This document shows, in pieces, positions 17,928-26,447 of a DNA stretch of 64,000 bases (positions within the stretch are counted from its first letter, which is position 1; every line of letters begins with the position of its first letter). The position numbers and the translations under genes were made by a program. Source of the stretch: Spiractinospora alimapuensis (GTDB taxonomy: Bacteria > Actinomycetota > Actinomycetes > Streptosporangiales > Streptosporangiaceae); NCBI RefSeq assembly GCF_018437505.1, contig NZ_CP072467.1:5232010-5296009 (forward strand), read 5' to 3'. The notes under the pieces were generated by a model, which worked only from the letters and a program-made list of their open reading frames with translations, was not told the origin of the DNA and did not search any database.

Positions 17928-18614
17928 ATGGCGACGTTGAGGACGCTGGATCGGGGTCTGGAGGCGATCAACGTCATTTCTCGTGCCAGTGACGGGATCA
18001 CTGTGCAGGAGCTTGCCACCGCGCTGGATATTCACCGGGCCGCCGCCTATCGGATTCTGGAGACGTTGGAGAGTCGCCGGTTCGCGCGGCGTGGGACGGA
18101 TGGGAACTACCGGCTCGGGTCTGGGGTGTTGGCGGTGAGCCACCGGTTCATGGCGCAGTTCCGGGTGGTTTCGCAGCCGGTGATTCAGGGTCTGGCCAAC
18201 GAGGTGGGGATGACGGCGTTTCTCTCGGTGGAGGACTCGGGGGAGGCGTTGGCGCTGGCGGTCGCCGAGCCGGTGGCGATCGAGTCGTTGGGGATTCGGT
18301 TCCAGGTGGGATTCCGGCATCCCCTGCGGCGGGGCGCGGACGGAATCGCGATTCTCGCCCAGCGGCCGCCCCGCGACGGGGATTCTGAGGCCGTGCGTAC
18401 GGCGCGCGAGCGCGGGTATTGCGTCACGTCCGGAGAGAACCAGCCCGGAGCCGTGGGTGTCGCGGTCGGGTTGGGGGAGTTCGACGCCCTGCAGATCGAG
18501 GCGTCGGTTGGCGTGATTCGCCTCGGCGGACTGTCGGACCTGAGCGTCGAGGACGTTCTTCCACACCTGGACAAGGTGCGTGGCGAACTGCGGGAACTGC
18601 TGGTGAGTTCCTGA
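17928..18614 (+). CDS. IclR-family regulator of the P450/homogentisate operon
   Basis: A 228-residue, slightly short IclR protein. The winged HTH is in residues ~3-60 (LRTLDRGLEAINVISRASDG, LDIHRAAAYRILETLESRRF). The effector domain includes GMTAFLSVEDSGEALALAVA and a compact C-terminus. It is the first gene upstream of the P450 gene in the same orientation, with related GCGATA repeats upstream of both, which supports it as autoregulator and pathway-specific regulator. An aromatic acid is the likely effector. Confidence 0.9.
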   Translation: MATLRTLDRGLEAINVISRASDGITVQELATALDIHRAAAYRILETLESRRFARRGTDGNYRLGSGVLAVSHRFMAQFRVVSQPVIQGLANEVGMTAFLSVEDSGEALALAVAEPVAIESLGIRFQVGFRHPLRRGADGIAILAQRPPRDGDSEAVRTARERGYCVTSGENQPGAVGVAVGLGEFDALQIEASVGVIRLGGLSDLSVEDVLPHLDKVRGELRELLVSS

Positions 18615-18724
18615 GCGGCCCGCTGGCCGGACGATAGCACCACCGTTCCACACTCCTCGCGGCACGCCTTCGCGTCTCCGCTCCTCACGCGTACCCCCGC
18701 GCCGATCACCCCCTTGTGTGGGAG

Positions 18725-18771
18725 TGTGACACGCGCTACGTTGTGCGATAAGTGTCACGGAGTGCGCGATA
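18725..18771. promoter_or_regulatory. Candidate IclR operators before the P450 gene
   Basis: An inverted repeat GTGACAC (18725-18731) / GTGTCAC (18752-18758) overlaps TGTGCGATAAGTGTCA, and a second unit TGCGCGATATGTGTAAG follows at 18763. The second unit almost repeats the site at 17855. They sit 20-70 bases before the P450 start, where a regulator would control the promoter. Confidence 0.55.
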
Positions 18772-18792
18772 TGTGTAAGAGCGGGTGGGTGT

Positions 18793-21171
18793 ATGGGTGC
18801 TGTCCAGCGGGAAACCGACACAGGGTCGAGGGATGCCGCCTCAGGCGGTTGCCCGTTCATTTCGGCGCGGGCGGCGGAGTTCGACCCCTTCAGTGACGGC
18901 TACCAGCAGGATCCGCCGGCCTACGTCGCCTGGTCACGGGAAGAGGCGCCGGTCTTCTACAGCCCGAAACTCGACTACTGGGTGGTCACCCGTTACGAGG
19001 ACATCAAGGCGATCTTCCGCGACAACGAGACGTTCTCGCCGTCGGTGGCGTTGGAGAAGATCACGCCGACGTCGGACGAGGCCAACGCGGTGCTCGCGTC
19101 CTACGACTACGGGATGAAGCGGACGCTGGTCAATGAGGACGAACCGCAGCACATGGCCAGACGGCGGGCGCTCATGGGGCCCTTCGACGTGGAACACCTC
19201 GCGCACCACGAGGCGATGGTGCGCAGGCTGACCCGCCAGTACGTCGACGCGTTCGTGGACGAGGGCCGTGCGGACCTGGTCGACCAGATGTTCTGGGAGA
19301 TCCCGCTGACGGTCGCCCTGGACTTCCTGGGCGTCCCCGACGAGGACAAGCCCACGCTGCGCCGCTACTCCATCGCCCACACGGTCAACACCTGGGGCCG
19401 GCCCAAACCCGAGGACCAGGTGGCGGTCGCCCACGCGGTCGGCAAGTTCTGGCAGTACTCCGGACAGGTACTCGAGCACATGCGCCGCCACCCCGACGAA
19501 GAGGGCTGGATGCAGTACGCGGTGCGCAAACAGCGCGACGCCCCCGACGTCGTCACCGACTCCTACCTACACTCGATGATGATGGCGGTCATCGTCGCCG
19601 CCCACGAGACCACCGCCAACGCCAGCGCCAACGCCGTGAAACTCCTCCTGGAGAACCGGCACACCTGGGAGCGGCTCTGCCAGGACCCCGCCCTGATCCC
19701 CAACGCCGTCGAGGAGTGCCTGCGCCACAACGGCTCCCAGGCGGCGTGGCGGCGCATCACCACCAGCGACACCACGGTCGGGGGAGTGGAGATCCCTGAG
19801 GGGTCCCGGATCCTGATGGTCTCCGCGTCCGGAAACCACGATCCCCGCCGCTTCGAGGACCCGCACCTGGTGGACATCCACCGCGACGAGTCCAACGAGC
19901 ACCTCACCTTCGGCTACGGTGCGCACCAGTGCCTGGGCAAGAACCTGGCCCGGATGGAGATGCAGGTCTTCCTGGAAGAACTCACCCGCCGGCTCCCGCA
20001 CATGCGGCTCGCCGAGCAGGAGTTCACCTACGTGCCCAACACGTCGTTCCGCGGCCCGGAACACCTGTGGGTGGAGTGGGACCCCGCGCTCAACCCCGAA
20101 CGCGTGGACCCCAACGTTCTCGACCCCCAGCTCACGGTCAACATCGGGGAGCCCACCGAGGAGCACCGCACCCGGCCCATGCGCGTCGACCGGGTCACCG
20201 ACGCCGCCGACGGGGTGCGTCACATCCGGATGTCCAGCGCCGACGGCACCCCGCTCCCACGGTTCACCCCTGGCGCGCACGTGAGCGTCGTCTGTGGCGA
20301 CACCGGCCTCGTGCGACAGTACTCACTGTGTGGGCCCTCGGACGCCGGCGCCACCACCGGGGGCTGCCCGGTGAGCGGGGGCCGCCCCCAGTACTACGAG
20401 ATCGCGGTCCTCAAGGAGGAGGAGTCACGCGGGGGATCCGCCTGGATCCACCAGAACGTCGGCGAGGGCGACACCCTCGCCGTCCGCGGGCCCCGCAACC
20501 ACTTCCGCCTCCCCGAGACACCAGCCCGGCTGCTCCTCGTCGCCGGAGGCATCGGCATCACTCCCATCCGGACGATGGCGGACTGGGCGCGCCGGAACGA
20601 CGTCCCCTACGAGTTGCACTACCTGGGGCGACGCCGGGACTCGATGGCGTTCCTGGAGGAACTCACCCACACTCATGGCGACAACCTGCGGATCCACTGT
20701 GCCGGCGACGGAGAACGCGCCGACCTTACCCACCTGTTGACGTCCGTTGACGCCGAGGCCAAGGCCGGTGCCCTGCACGTCTACGCGTGTGGCCCCCAGC
20801 GAATGATCGACACGCTGGACGAGGCCAGCGCCGACTGGCCGGAAGGGGCCATGGTCTTCGAACATTTCGCGTCGACCGTCGGCGGGCTGGATCCGGAAAA
20901 GGAACGCGATTTCTCCCTCGTGCTCGAGGACTCCGCCCGTGAAGTGCGAGTTCCCCGGGACAAGACCGTGCTCCGCGCATTGCGCGACGCCGGATACCCC
21001 ATTCCCTCCAATTGCGAGGAAGGGCTCTGCGGCACCTGCGAGATTCCCGTTCTCGACGGAGAGATCGACCATCGAGACGTGGTTCTGACTCCGGCGGAGC
21101 GGCGTCGCGGCGACCGAATGATGGCATGCTGCTCGCGCTCCGTCAACGACCGGATCGTTCTGGGTCTCTAA
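18793..21171 (+). CDS. Self-sufficient cytochrome P450 fused to PFOR-type reductase (CYP116B-like)
   Basis: A 792-residue monooxygenase fusion. Residues ~1-430 are the P450: I-helix VIVAAHETTANAS, K-helix ECLR, and heme loop FGYGAHQCLGKNLARME with Cys380 as thiolate ligand. Residues ~455-690 are an FMN/NAD(P)H reductase of the phthalate-dioxygenase reductase type (RQYSLCGPSD, LLLVAGGIGITPIRTM, HVYACGPQRMI). The C-terminus is a plant-type [2Fe-2S] ferredoxin with Cys741, Cys746, Cys749 and a Cys near 779. The architecture matches P450RhF/CYP116B, so no separate redox partner is needed. It lies in an operon with homogentisate genes, so ring hydroxylation of an aromatic acid is inferred. The Shine-Dalgarno is weak. 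Confidence 0.93.
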   Translation: MGAVQRETDTGSRDAASGGCPFISARAAEFDPFSDGYQQDPPAYVAWSREEAPVFYSPKLDYWVVTRYEDIKAIFRDNETFSPSVALEKITPTSDEANAVLASYDYGMKRTLVNEDEPQHMARRRALMGPFDVEHLAHHEAMVRRLTRQYVDAFVDEGRADLVDQMFWEIPLTVALDFLGVPDEDKPTLRRYSIAHTVNTWGRPKPEDQVAVAHAVGKFWQYSGQVLEHMRRHPDEEGWMQYAVRKQRDAPDVVTDSYLHSMMMAVIVAAHETTANASANAVKLLLENRHTWERLCQDPALIPNAVEECLRHNGSQAAWRRITTSDTTVGGVEIPEGSRILMVSASGNHDPRRFEDPHLVDIHRDESNEHLTFGYGAHQCLGKNLARMEMQVFLEELTRRLPHMRLAEQEFTYVPNTSFRGPEHLWVEWDPALNPERVDPNVLDPQLTVNIGEPTEEHRTRPMRVDRVTDAADGVRHIRMSSADGTPLPRFTPGAHVSVVCGDTGLVRQYSLCGPSDAGATTGGCPVSGGRPQYYEIAVLKEEESRGGSAWIHQNVGEGDTLAVRGPRNHFRLPETPARLLLVAGGIGITPIRTMADWARRNDVPYELHYLGRRRDSMAFLEELTHTHGDNLRIHCAGDGERADLTHLLTSVDAEAKAGALHVYACGPQRMIDTLDEASADWPEGAMVFEHFASTVGGLDPEKERDFSLVLEDSAREVRVPRDKTVLRALRDAGYPIPSNCEEGLCGTCEIPVLDGEIDHRDVVLTPAERRRGDRMMACCSRSVNDRIVLGL

Positions 21172-21237
21172 GGCCTACGCCCGCGATCCCCCCAACCCCA
21201 TGCCTGCGAAAGCAAGCAGTGCAGAATTGAAGGCGCT

Positions 21238-22797
21238 ATGGTACTCGGTCTGACGGGCATCGCCCTGTCACTTATCCTGCTCATCACTCTGGCATATCGC
21301 GGACATTCCGTGGTCGCGGTCGCGCCGTTGGCCGCGCTGGTCGCCATTCTCTTCGCCGGGGCACCGGTATTGGCGTCCTACACGCAGATCTTCATGCCGG
21401 CGATGGGCGGATTCATCGCGAATTTCTTCCCGCTGTTCGTGACGGGGGCGATCTTCGGAAAGCTCATGTCGCTCAGCGGGTTCGCGCAGGACCTCGCGAA
21501 CTGGATCTCCCGCGCGCTGGGCCCCAACCGCGCAATTCTGGTGACGGTATTGGCGACGGCGCTACTCACCTATGGCGGGGTGAGCGCGTGGGTCGTGGTG
21601 TTCAGTATCTTCCCCATCGCCATGGCGCTGTTCGAGAAGGCCGACATTCCGCGGCGGCTGATGCCGGCGGCGATCGCGCTGGGGATCTTCACGTTCGCCA
21701 CGGCGGCGCTGCCCGGTTCCCCGCAGATCCACAACACCATTCCCACGCTCTACTTCGGCACCAACACCTTCGCCGCCCCACTGCTCGGCGTCGTCGCCGG
21801 CGTCGTGGTGTTCTCGCTGGGACTGGCGTGGCTGAACTGGCGTAGGACCAAACTGCGCGCCCGGGGCGAGTCCTTCTCCGACCTCACCGACGCCGAGCGC
21901 AGGAACGGTGGCGCCGCGCACGGGCCCGACGGGGAAACGGGCGCGAGCGGTGGAGTGACGCGTCCCGATGGCACGGACCGCACGGACGTCGAGGTGGGCG
22001 CGGGGCCCCTCGAGGAGAGCGACGGGGAGGGGACGGCCGTCGCCACCCGCTCCCGGACCACGACCGATCCAGCCCCCGTGCGGTCCACCGGCACCGCCGG
22101 AAGGGGGATCGTCGGACTGCTCCCCGTCCTGGCCGTCGTGCTGACCAACGCCCTGATGACCTATCTGATCCTCCCCGCCCTGGACACCAGGTACCTCGCC
22201 GAGGACGCCTACGGCGCCACCGACCTCAGCGCGGTCGCCGGCCTGTGGTCGGTGACGAGCGGGATGGTGATCGGCATCGTCGTCATCTTCGCGCTGAAGC
22301 TCGGCTCGATCCGCGAGTTCGTCAGCGGTATCTCCGAGGGCGCGAAGAACGCCGTCCTGCCCGCCGCCACCACCGCGAGCGAGATCGGCTACGGCGCGGT
22401 CATCGCCTCGATCGCGGCGTTCGTGGTGATCCGGGACGGCATCTTCGCCATCAGCGACAACGCGCTCGTCACCTCCATCCTCTCGACCTCCGGCATCGCC
22501 GCCGTCACCGGGTCCGCCTCCGGCGGGCTGACGATCTCCCTGGAGACCTTCGGCGAGGAACTCTCCGTGCTCGCCGCCGACCAAGGCATCAGCATGGAGG
22601 TCATGCACCGCGCGACCGCGATGGCCGCCACCGGCCTGGACTCTCTGCCCCACAACGGAGCGATCATCACTCTGCTGCTGGTGTGCGGCCTGTCCCACCG
22701 CGAGTCCTACAAGGACATCGGTGTCGTCACCGTCCTCGTCCCCCTCGTCGGCGTAGCGGTGACGGCAGCACTCGGGCTCGCCTTCGGAGCCTTCTGA
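21238..22797 (+). CDS. GntP-family permease
   Basis: A 519-residue permease with about twelve hydrophobic segments in the GntP/gluconate-citrate pattern: GFIANFFPLFVTGAIFGKLM, ATALLTYGGVSAWVVVFSIF, LGIFTFATAALPGSPQIHNT. An unusual hydrophilic, acidic insertion of roughly 75 residues (about 215-290) separates the halves and is probably cytoplasmic. It follows the P450 by 66 bases. In this context it more likely imports an aromatic or short organic acid feeding the homogentisate route than gluconate. Confidence 0.85.
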   Translation: MVLGLTGIALSLILLITLAYRGHSVVAVAPLAALVAILFAGAPVLASYTQIFMPAMGGFIANFFPLFVTGAIFGKLMSLSGFAQDLANWISRALGPNRAILVTVLATALLTYGGVSAWVVVFSIFPIAMALFEKADIPRRLMPAAIALGIFTFATAALPGSPQIHNTIPTLYFGTNTFAAPLLGVVAGVVVFSLGLAWLNWRRTKLRARGESFSDLTDAERRNGGAAHGPDGETGASGGVTRPDGTDRTDVEVGAGPLEESDGEGTAVATRSRTTTDPAPVRSTGTAGRGIVGLLPVLAVVLTNALMTYLILPALDTRYLAEDAYGATDLSAVAGLWSVTSGMVIGIVVIFALKLGSIREFVSGISEGAKNAVLPAATTASEIGYGAVIASIAAFVVIRDGIFAISDNALVTSILSTSGIAAVTGSASGGLTISLETFGEELSVLAADQGISMEVMHRATAMAATGLDSLPHNGAIITLLLVCGLSHRESYKDIGVVTVLVPLVGVAVTAALGLAFGAF

Positions 22798-22870
22798 CCC
22801 CGTCGGAGCGGTCCGCCGCCCGCCACCGTCGCGCACACCGGTGCGCACCCCGCGAAGGAGAGGAAGAACA

Positions 22871-24085
22871 GTGAGTTTCTACCGCCAGGTCGGCGAGATT
22901 TCCCGCCACCGTCACACCGTGTTGCGCGACACCAACGACAAGATCCTCTACGAGGAGCTGATGGGGGAGGAAGGGTTCTCTTCCGACTCGTCTCTGCTCT
23001 ATCACCGAGGCATCCCCTCGGCGCTGACCGGCGCGCGCCCGTGGACCCTGCCGGACCTGACCGTGACCCCCAACGAGCCGCTTCTACCGCGACACCTCGC
23101 GCTGCACGGACTCTTCGACCGGGAACAGGCGACCGGGCTCGACGCGGTCACCGGCCGACGGCTGATCCTCGGCAACGCCGACGTGCACCTGTCCTATGTG
23201 TGGACGGCCACCACCTCGCCGCTCTACAAGAACGCCGTGGGCGACGAGTGCGTCTACGTCGAGCGTGGGTCGGCTCTGGTCGAGACCCAGTTCGGGGCGC
23301 TCGAGGTCGCCGAGGGCGACTACGTCATCATTCCCCGGGCGACGATCCACCGCTGGGTGCTGCGCGAGGGCGAGCTGGCTCAGCTCTACTTCATCGAGGC
23401 CACCAGCCACATCGGCCCGCCGAAGCGTTACCTCTCCCGGTACGGCCAGTTCCTGGAACACTCCCCGTACTGTGAGCGCGACCTGCGCGGTCCCACCGAA
23501 CCACTGCTGGCCGAGGGCACCGACGTCGACATCTACATCCGTCACCGCGGCCAGGGGCCGTCCGGCCTCTCGGGGACCATCCACACGTTGCCCCACCACC
23601 CCTTCGACGTCGTGGGCTGGGACGGATGCCTCTACCCCTACGTCTTCAACATCCGCGACTTCATGCCGATCACCGGCAAGGTGCACCAGCCGCCGCCCGT
23701 GCACCAGGTCTTCGAGGGCACCAACTTCGTGGTGTGCAACTTCGTCCCCCGCAAGGTGGACTACCACGAGCTGTCGGTCCCCGTCCCCTACTACCACTCA
23801 AACGTGGACTCCGACGAGGTCATGTTCTACGTCGACGGTGACTACGAGGCCCGCAAGGGCTCCGGCATCGGTAAGGGGTCGATCTCGCTTCATCCGGGCG
23901 GGCACCCCCACGGTCCCCAGCCCGGCGCGGTCGAGGCCTCCTTGGGCGTGCAGGCCGTCGACGAGACCGCCGTCATGGTCGACACCTTCCGCCCGCTTCT
24001 GCTGGGGGAGGGCGGCCGGGCCGCCGACGACGGCAAGTACGCAGGCTCATGGACCGGTGGCCGGTTCACACTCGGCCAGGGCTGA
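22871..24085 (+). CDS. hmgA: Homogentisate 1,2-dioxygenase
   Basis: A 404-residue cupin dioxygenase that opens the ring of homogentisate to maleylacetoacetate. The C-terminal domain shows the iron ligands in PVPYYHSNVDSDEVMFYVDG (His and Glu of the HxxxxxE pattern) and the third His in SLHPGGHPHGPQPG. The N-terminal cupin has GDECVYVERGSALVETQFGA. GTG 22871 follows AGGAGAGGAAG. Length is near the ~430 of the family, in the shorter actinobacterial form. It is co-directional with the P450, permease and fumarylacetoacetase genes. Confidence 0.93.
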   Translation: MSFYRQVGEISRHRHTVLRDTNDKILYEELMGEEGFSSDSSLLYHRGIPSALTGARPWTLPDLTVTPNEPLLPRHLALHGLFDREQATGLDAVTGRRLILGNADVHLSYVWTATTSPLYKNAVGDECVYVERGSALVETQFGALEVAEGDYVIIPRATIHRWVLREGELAQLYFIEATSHIGPPKRYLSRYGQFLEHSPYCERDLRGPTEPLLAEGTDVDIYIRHRGQGPSGLSGTIHTLPHHPFDVVGWDGCLYPYVFNIRDFMPITGKVHQPPPVHQVFEGTNFVVCNFVPRKVDYHELSVPVPYYHSNVDSDEVMFYVDGDYEARKGSGIGKGSISLHPGGHPHGPQPGAVEASLGVQAVDETAVMVDTFRPLLLGEGGRAADDGKYAGSWTGGRFTLGQG

Positions 24086-24136
24086 GCACCCGCGAGCCGG
24101 AGACAGACCGGAGACAGACCGGAGAGAGGACCCACA

Positions 24137-24988
24137 GTGCCGACACCTGCCGTCCCGGACACCTACCGGGCGTTCTTCGACGACGCGGCGACCTTCCCGC
24201 CCGGCCGAGCCCCGCTCGAGGACGCCGTTCGTGCCTACCTGGCTCGGCGCCCCACACCGCTGGCCGCCGCGGTCGGCCCCATGGTGCTGCCCGTCGCCGA
24301 CCTGCCCGCGACCGCCGAACTCCTGGCCCGGATCGACCCCGGGGCCGCGCCCGTTCCGGTCTCGGCGGTGGTGCCACTCGGCGGGCTCACCGACGCCCAC
24401 CGCGTCGCCACAGAGGTCGCGTCCCGGATCACGGTCACGGGTTGGGAGGTGAAAACGGCCTCGGACGACGACCTCCCCGCGCTCGTGGAGCGCGCGGGCC
24501 ACGTCGTGGCCGAGGGACCCGCCGTATGGCTGGAACTGGTCGCCGACCAGATCGACGAGACGTCGCTGGCGATGCTGGGAAAACGGGGAGTGGGGCTGAA
24601 GTTCCGGACCGGGGGGCTCACCGCTGACCTCTTCCCCAGCGCGCACACGCTCGCCGAGGTGATCCAAGGTGCCGTGCGGGCCGGCGTACGGTTCAAGCTC
24701 ACCGCCGGCCTGCACGAGGCACTCCGCTTCACCTCCACGGTGACCGGCCTCGACCACCACGGATTCCTCAACATCGCCGCCGCGACCGCGGCCGCCCGGG
24801 CCGGAGCCGACACGGCCGTCGTGGCGGCGCTGCTGGGGTCGACCGACGGCGGACAGCTGACGCCTCTCACGGAGGACGGGGCATGGCGTCGCTCCTTCAC
24901 CTCATTCGGGACCTGCTCGATCGGTGAGCCGGTGGAGTCGCTCCAGCGGCTCGGCCTGCTCGATCCCGAGCTCCTTTCCGAAGCCTGA
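24137..24988 (+). CDS. Unknown enzyme between homogentisate dioxygenase and fumarylacetoacetase
   Basis: A 283-residue soluble protein of no family I can name. The N-terminus is YRAFFDDAATFPPGRAPLED. The C-terminal half alternates strands and helices in a barrel-like order: GVGLKFRTGGLTADLFPS, GVRFKLTAGLHEALRFT, DHHGFLNIAAATAAARAGAD. The paired Lys, Arg and His residues (KFRTGG, FKLTAGLH) look like active-site motifs. The homogentisate pathway needs a maleylacetoacetate isomerase between its neighbours, and no glutathione- or mycothiol-dependent isomerase gene is present, so this is a candidate for that or an accessory step. That role is inference only. Confidence 0.75.
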   Translation: MPTPAVPDTYRAFFDDAATFPPGRAPLEDAVRAYLARRPTPLAAAVGPMVLPVADLPATAELLARIDPGAAPVPVSAVVPLGGLTDAHRVATEVASRITVTGWEVKTASDDDLPALVERAGHVVAEGPAVWLELVADQIDETSLAMLGKRGVGLKFRTGGLTADLFPSAHTLAEVIQGAVRAGVRFKLTAGLHEALRFTSTVTGLDHHGFLNIAAATAAARAGADTAVVAALLGSTDGGQLTPLTEDGAWRRSFTSFGTCSIGEPVESLQRLGLLDPELLSEA

Positions 24989-25043
24989 CCGGCCCGCGCG
25001 CACACGACCGAACCCCACACAAGCACGATCGAAGGACCACGCC

Positions 25044-26285
25044 ATGACGGAACGACCCACCACCGCCACCGAGCTCCTCGGTACCGAAGGCTTCGGAGCG
25101 GAGAATCTGCCCTACGGTTCCTGCCGCCCCGTGGGCAGCGTGACGAGCGGCCGGTTGGCCGTCCGTCTCGGCGACCACGCTCTGGACGTCACCAGCCTCC
25201 TCGACGGCGCGGGCCCCCTGACCCCGCGGGCCCGCGCCGCGGTGGAGGGACGCGCCAACCTCGACGCGCTGCTCGCCACCGACCACACGGTGTGGACCGA
25301 GGTGCGCGCCTGGCTCCGGGGAGTCGTCACGGACCCGGCCATGACCGGTACCGTGCGCGCCGCCGCGACCCCGCTCGCGGAGGTCGAGACGCTGATGCCG
25401 TTCACCGTCGCCGACTACGTCGACTTCTACGCCTCGGAGAACCACGCCTCGAACATCGGTCGGATGTTCCGCCCCGACGACGCCCCGCTGAAGCCGAACT
25501 GGAAGCATCTGCCCGTCGGTTACCACGGTCGGTCCTCCACCATCGTGGTCTCCGGCACCGACCTGCACCGGCCGAAGGGCCTCCGTCCGGAGAAGGACGC
25601 GGGCCCGAGCTTCGGCCCCTCCCGCCGGCTCGACATCGAGGCCGAGCTGGGGTTCGTCTGCGGCGGCTCCGCCCCACAGGGCGAGGTCTCCCTGAAATCG
25701 GCCGCGGAGGAGCACCTCTTCGGAGTGGTGCTCTTCAACGACTGGTCCGCCCGCGACATCCAGGCCTTCGAGTACGTTCCCCTCGGGCCCAACCTGGGCA
25801 AGTCCTTCGCCTCGAGTATCTCCGCCTGGGTGGTGCCCTGGGAGGCGCTGGGCTCGGCCCGGGTGCCTGCCCCGCCACGCGACGAGCCCCTCGCCCCCTA
25901 CCTCGACGACACCCGGGCCGAGCCCTACGGCCTGGACATCGCATTGGAGGTCCTCATCGACGACCAGCGGGTCTCCACCCCACCCGCCAGCACCCTCTAC
26001 TGGACCGCCCCACAGATGGTCGCGCACATGACCGTCAACAACGCCACCCTGCGCCCTGGCGACTTCCTCGGTTCCGGCACCGTCTCCGGGACCGAACCGG
26101 ACCAGCGCGGCTCCCTCATCGAACTCACCTGGGGCGGCGCTCGGCCACTCACCGACGCCACCGGCGAGGACTACAGCTTCCTCCGCGACGGACAGAGGGT
26201 CACCCTCCGCGGCACCGCCCCCGGCCCGGACGGGAGTGTCATCAGCTTCGGCGAATGCACGGGGACGATCCTCCCCGCGACCTGA
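25044..26285 (+). CDS. fahA: Fumarylacetoacetase
   Basis: A 413-residue hydrolase that splits fumarylacetoacetate into fumarate and acetoacetate. Diagnostic blocks are DYVDFYASENHASNIGRMF (metal Asp and catalytic His), KHLPVGYHGRSSTIVVSGT, LDIEAELGFVCG (metal Glu pair), FNDWSARDIQAFEYVPLGPN (metal Asp) and FLGSGTVSGTE. ATG 25044 follows GAAGGA. It ends the homogentisate operon and completes the route to central metabolites. Length agrees with the ~420 of the family. Confidence 0.94.
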   Translation: MTERPTTATELLGTEGFGAENLPYGSCRPVGSVTSGRLAVRLGDHALDVTSLLDGAGPLTPRARAAVEGRANLDALLATDHTVWTEVRAWLRGVVTDPAMTGTVRAAATPLAEVETLMPFTVADYVDFYASENHASNIGRMFRPDDAPLKPNWKHLPVGYHGRSSTIVVSGTDLHRPKGLRPEKDAGPSFGPSRRLDIEAELGFVCGGSAPQGEVSLKSAAEEHLFGVVLFNDWSARDIQAFEYVPLGPNLGKSFASSISAWVVPWEALGSARVPAPPRDEPLAPYLDDTRAEPYGLDIALEVLIDDQRVSTPPASTLYWTAPQMVAHMTVNNATLRPGDFLGSGTVSGTEPDQRGSLIELTWGGARPLTDATGEDYSFLRDGQRVTLRGTAPGPDGSVISFGECTGTILPAT

Positions 26286-26447
26286 CCTGGGGCGACCCCC
26301 TCGCTGTCAACCGACACACCCCATGTTGGTCACATGTGGCCCCCAGCGCACCCCTCCCCTCCGCCGAAAACGACGCGCCCAAGAACGGAGATCGCCACAG
26401 CGAAACAGGGGGAGACACCTGGCTGGCGGACAAGAGACGACTCACGC

